Source of the DNA: Lathyrus oleraceus
Lineage: Eukaryota; Streptophyta; Magnoliopsida; Fabales; Fabaceae
Reading direction: 5' to 3'
DNA length: 64,000 nt
NCBI RefSeq assembly: GCF_024323335.1
Contig: NC_066585.1
Location: forward strand, 345,283,846-345,347,845
In this document: positions 61,656 through 64,000 of the stretch, in pieces
Layout: each line of letters opens with the position of its first letter
Numbering within the stretch: position 1 is the stretch's first letter
Notes under the pieces: model-generated
What the model was told of the DNA's origin: nothing
The model's database searches: none
Seen by the model: the letters and a program-made list of their open reading frames with translations, nothing else
Made by a program: the position numbers and the translations under genes

Positions 61656-63509
61656 TGTAAGACCCCAATTTCGACCCTAAGATACCTCATGCAATTTCAT
61701 CATATGCATTAGCGTTGGGATCATACCTTGGCATCCTCCTTACCCCTCTTTCATTGGGTTTGTTTTGGGAGAGATCACCAAGCATCATGTGATTGTATCA
61801 TACTTATATATTATCATTTTACTAACCAAAATACCAAAAATATGTATTTGTATGTGCCTAACTTTTTGTAGGTAGGGCATGCTCCTCATTGATCTATCAA
61901 GTTCACATCTAGGGTTTAAGACCATCATGGCTAAGAGCACAATCAAAGATTGATCCACACAGTTTCTAAGCATCATATATGAGTCCCAATGATCTCTACA
62001 TGTTATATTGATCAAGTATTCTTCAATAGTTTGAAAATGATTTTCCTTGGAAACCCTAGTTTGACTAGGTGTCTTAAGTATTTTCTCCAACAAGCTATCT
62101 CACAAATTGATCAAATTTCTCAAGGGAAACTTCAAAAATTCATCATATTATGTATATATGATCTACCATGAGCCTAAAAAGTCAAGAGAATTGAAGGTTA
62201 GCAAGTTGGTTGATGGTGGTTGGCCAGATGAATTCATCTGATCAAAACTGGGTTGCCCTAGATCCTATCTCTACAATTTTCACCATATGAAAATGATTCC
62301 AAGATAAACGTTACTCTAAATGACATTCCAAACAACTTCCACGTTTAGACCTAGAGCTAGTTTTTCTTGGAAAATCATTTTCTATGTTGAAACATTATAG
62401 GTCATTTTGTCTAAACCATAATTTGAAAGTCAACTTCCCAAGACCATAACTTGCTCAATTTATATGAGATGAAAGATTTCCAAGTTGCACAATAAAATTA
62501 AAGATGTCTACTTCAACGTTTATGTTTGGAGTGAGAGCTAATTCAACTTTTATGAGCATGTGATATGATGATACATTATAGGTCATTTGTGACCTATACC
62601 ATTGAACAAGTGATTTTTCCTAACTTCAAAAATACATAACTCTATCATTCTAAATCCAAATGACATGAAATTGGTGACCATTTTTAAGGTCGTTAAATGA
62701 GCTACAACTTTTATGAAGGCACGTTTCTTATTTGAAGCTCACATAAAAAGTTAAGCAAGGTGGAATATTGAGATATATGGCTTGACACTTAGAAATATTT
62801 TCAACATGTTGAAATTTCCAAACTTCCACCTCAAAATTCACCATGATCCAAGCTCCAAATGGAAAAGTGTTCAACATAAAACTTGTTGCCCTTGATCTAA
62901 GATTTCCAAAGAACCCAAGTTCATGCATTTTGGATGAGATTTGCTAGGTCCGCGCATGGCTTTAACATAGCTGCATGATTGGAAGAAATCAAATGCCAAA
63001 AGTCACATTTCACATTGCCTTGACATCCAAGCCTCATTTAAACTTCAGAACAAATGCAAGTTGATCAAATTGGATTGCTTCATGGGCATGTACACGTCCA
63101 TGCAAGCTTGTGCATCACAATGTCCAAATTTAGCAATTTTTCAAGTGTGCAAATATCAGTCCCAAATGCTATAAATACAGGCCCTTGGAGCTCAATTCAA
63201 ACACACCTTGCGCGCCAGCTTTTCCCCCCAATTGAAACCCTCACATTTCAAAGGAAAACCTGATAATTTTCAACTTGAATATTGAGTTTGAATCTCACTA
63301 TTTGGAGATTCAAAAACTCTAGGATCCAAAGCTTTGTACCATTGCCAAACCTCTCCTGCAAGCTTCTCAAGTGTGATCAGATCAAGTTTAAAGCAAGCAA
63401 CATCAAGTTCTGCACATCATTAAAGGTAAATTTCAGAAAACTTCATCTCTTCGATCCTCACTCAATTCTCATCAATTCTCTTGGATATTTGGTTGTCTAA
63501 AGTCCTACC
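61656..63509 (+). repeat. Ogre-like LTR, first 1854 bp, inserted in copia LTR
   Basis: Starts TGTAAGACCCCAATTTCGACCC, almost the same as the LTR of element 1 (6711). It shares further blocks such as ACATTATAGGTCATTTTG (62390; 7471) and a final TTGGATATT...AAGTCCT (63481) like 8150-8170. A TATA box is at 63170. It is cut at 63510 by a new element start. Confidence 0.85.
63170..63177 (+). promoter_or_regulatory. TATA box in the second Ogre-like LTR
   Basis: TATAAATA in the same LTR context as 7844 in element 1. Confidence 0.5.
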
Positions 63510-64000
63510 TGTAACACCCTTCTAAAATACCCCAATAATAATTAATTCAACAAAATATAAATCAGAGTAGATATGCAATTTAAGGGTGTCACACTTGACA
63601 CTTCACACCATTCACCAAAATAGTTTGTCATGCTCATTTAACAATCAAAATAAAATATTGCACAATTCGCAGCGGATATGCAAACCATGTAATCACCTTA
63701 CATGTAAAACTGTTCAACAATCACAATTGAAAACAAGGTAAAATATCCCGTCCCGATGTTACATCTACCAGAGCATGACCCACTAAGGAACTACACTAGA
63801 CTCCAAGCACTAGCTTCTACTCAATCACTGCTCGTTACCTGAAACATAGTTATAAGGGTGAGTTCCTCAATCGATATAATAAGCATTATAAAATATCATG
63901 TAATGCTAAGTAATTTAACACATTTCATCACCCAAATCAGATCACACATTCAGCAACGGCAACATCAACTCAAAATCATAATCATACTCAACCCAACATA
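63510..64000 (+). mobile_element. Start of a further probable LTR element, runs off the window
   Basis: The match with the Ogre-like LTR family stops after AAGTCCT near 63506, and TGTAACACCCTTC begins at 63510. TG ends and a CACCC word are typical of plant gypsy LTRs. The first 12 bases pair with AAGGGTGTCACA at 63582-63593 (11 of 12), a subterminal inverted repeat. CTACC (63505-63509) would be its 5-bp duplication. The right end is outside the window, so the class is unknown. Confidence 0.55.

Overview
This is plant nuclear DNA, most likely from a legume of the pea/vetch/lentil tribe (Fabeae). The reasons are the AT-rich sequence, the dense nest of very large Ty3/gypsy retrotransposons of the Ogre (Tat) type, and the decayed remains of plant-only gene families (WRKY, plant mobile domain). 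I see no intact cellular gene, no tRNA or rRNA gene and no bacterial feature. Almost everything is a mobile element or a pseudogene.

Bases 1-44942 are one three-element nest. Element 2 (plus strand, 11266-44942) is the host. It has a 5' LTR fragment, a tRNA primer site, an extra ORF1, gag, an intron, pol, a long repetitive 3' UTR and a 3' LTR. Element 1 (plus strand, from before base 1 to 11265) lies in element 2's 5' LTR and joins it exactly at its own LTR end. Element 3 (minus strand, 16967-33839) lies in element 2's gag and is flanked by a perfect 5-bp duplication, GTTGT. All three belong to the same broad lineage: pol carries two RNase H domains, a short intron sits between gag-pro and pol, and the 3' UTR is several kb long. 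All three are broken, and element 3 is a strong internal deletion derivative.

Comparing the three elements shows two features that the usual annotation does not explain. First, their 3' UTRs hold about 13-20 degenerate copies of a motif complementary to the element's own primer binding site; the best is 15 of 15 bases in element 2. Second, just after the pol stop there are two or three tandem hairpins with a conserved core and outer stems that change together between elements, which suggests a structured RNA.

Bases 44943-54127 are an older AT-rich stretch. It holds a possible hAT remnant, the RNase H end of a LINE, a 578-bp non-autonomous hAT element with a perfect 8-bp target duplication, a group IIe WRKY pseudogene with a (TA)n array in its intron, and a plant-mobile-domain pseudogene with recognisable introns.

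Bases 54128-61655 are a Ty1/copia element with its RNase H deleted, inserted at the end of the mobile-domain pseudogene. Its 3' LTR is cut at 61656 by the LTR of another Ogre-like element. That LTR is itself cut at 63510 by the start of a further probable LTR, which runs off the window.
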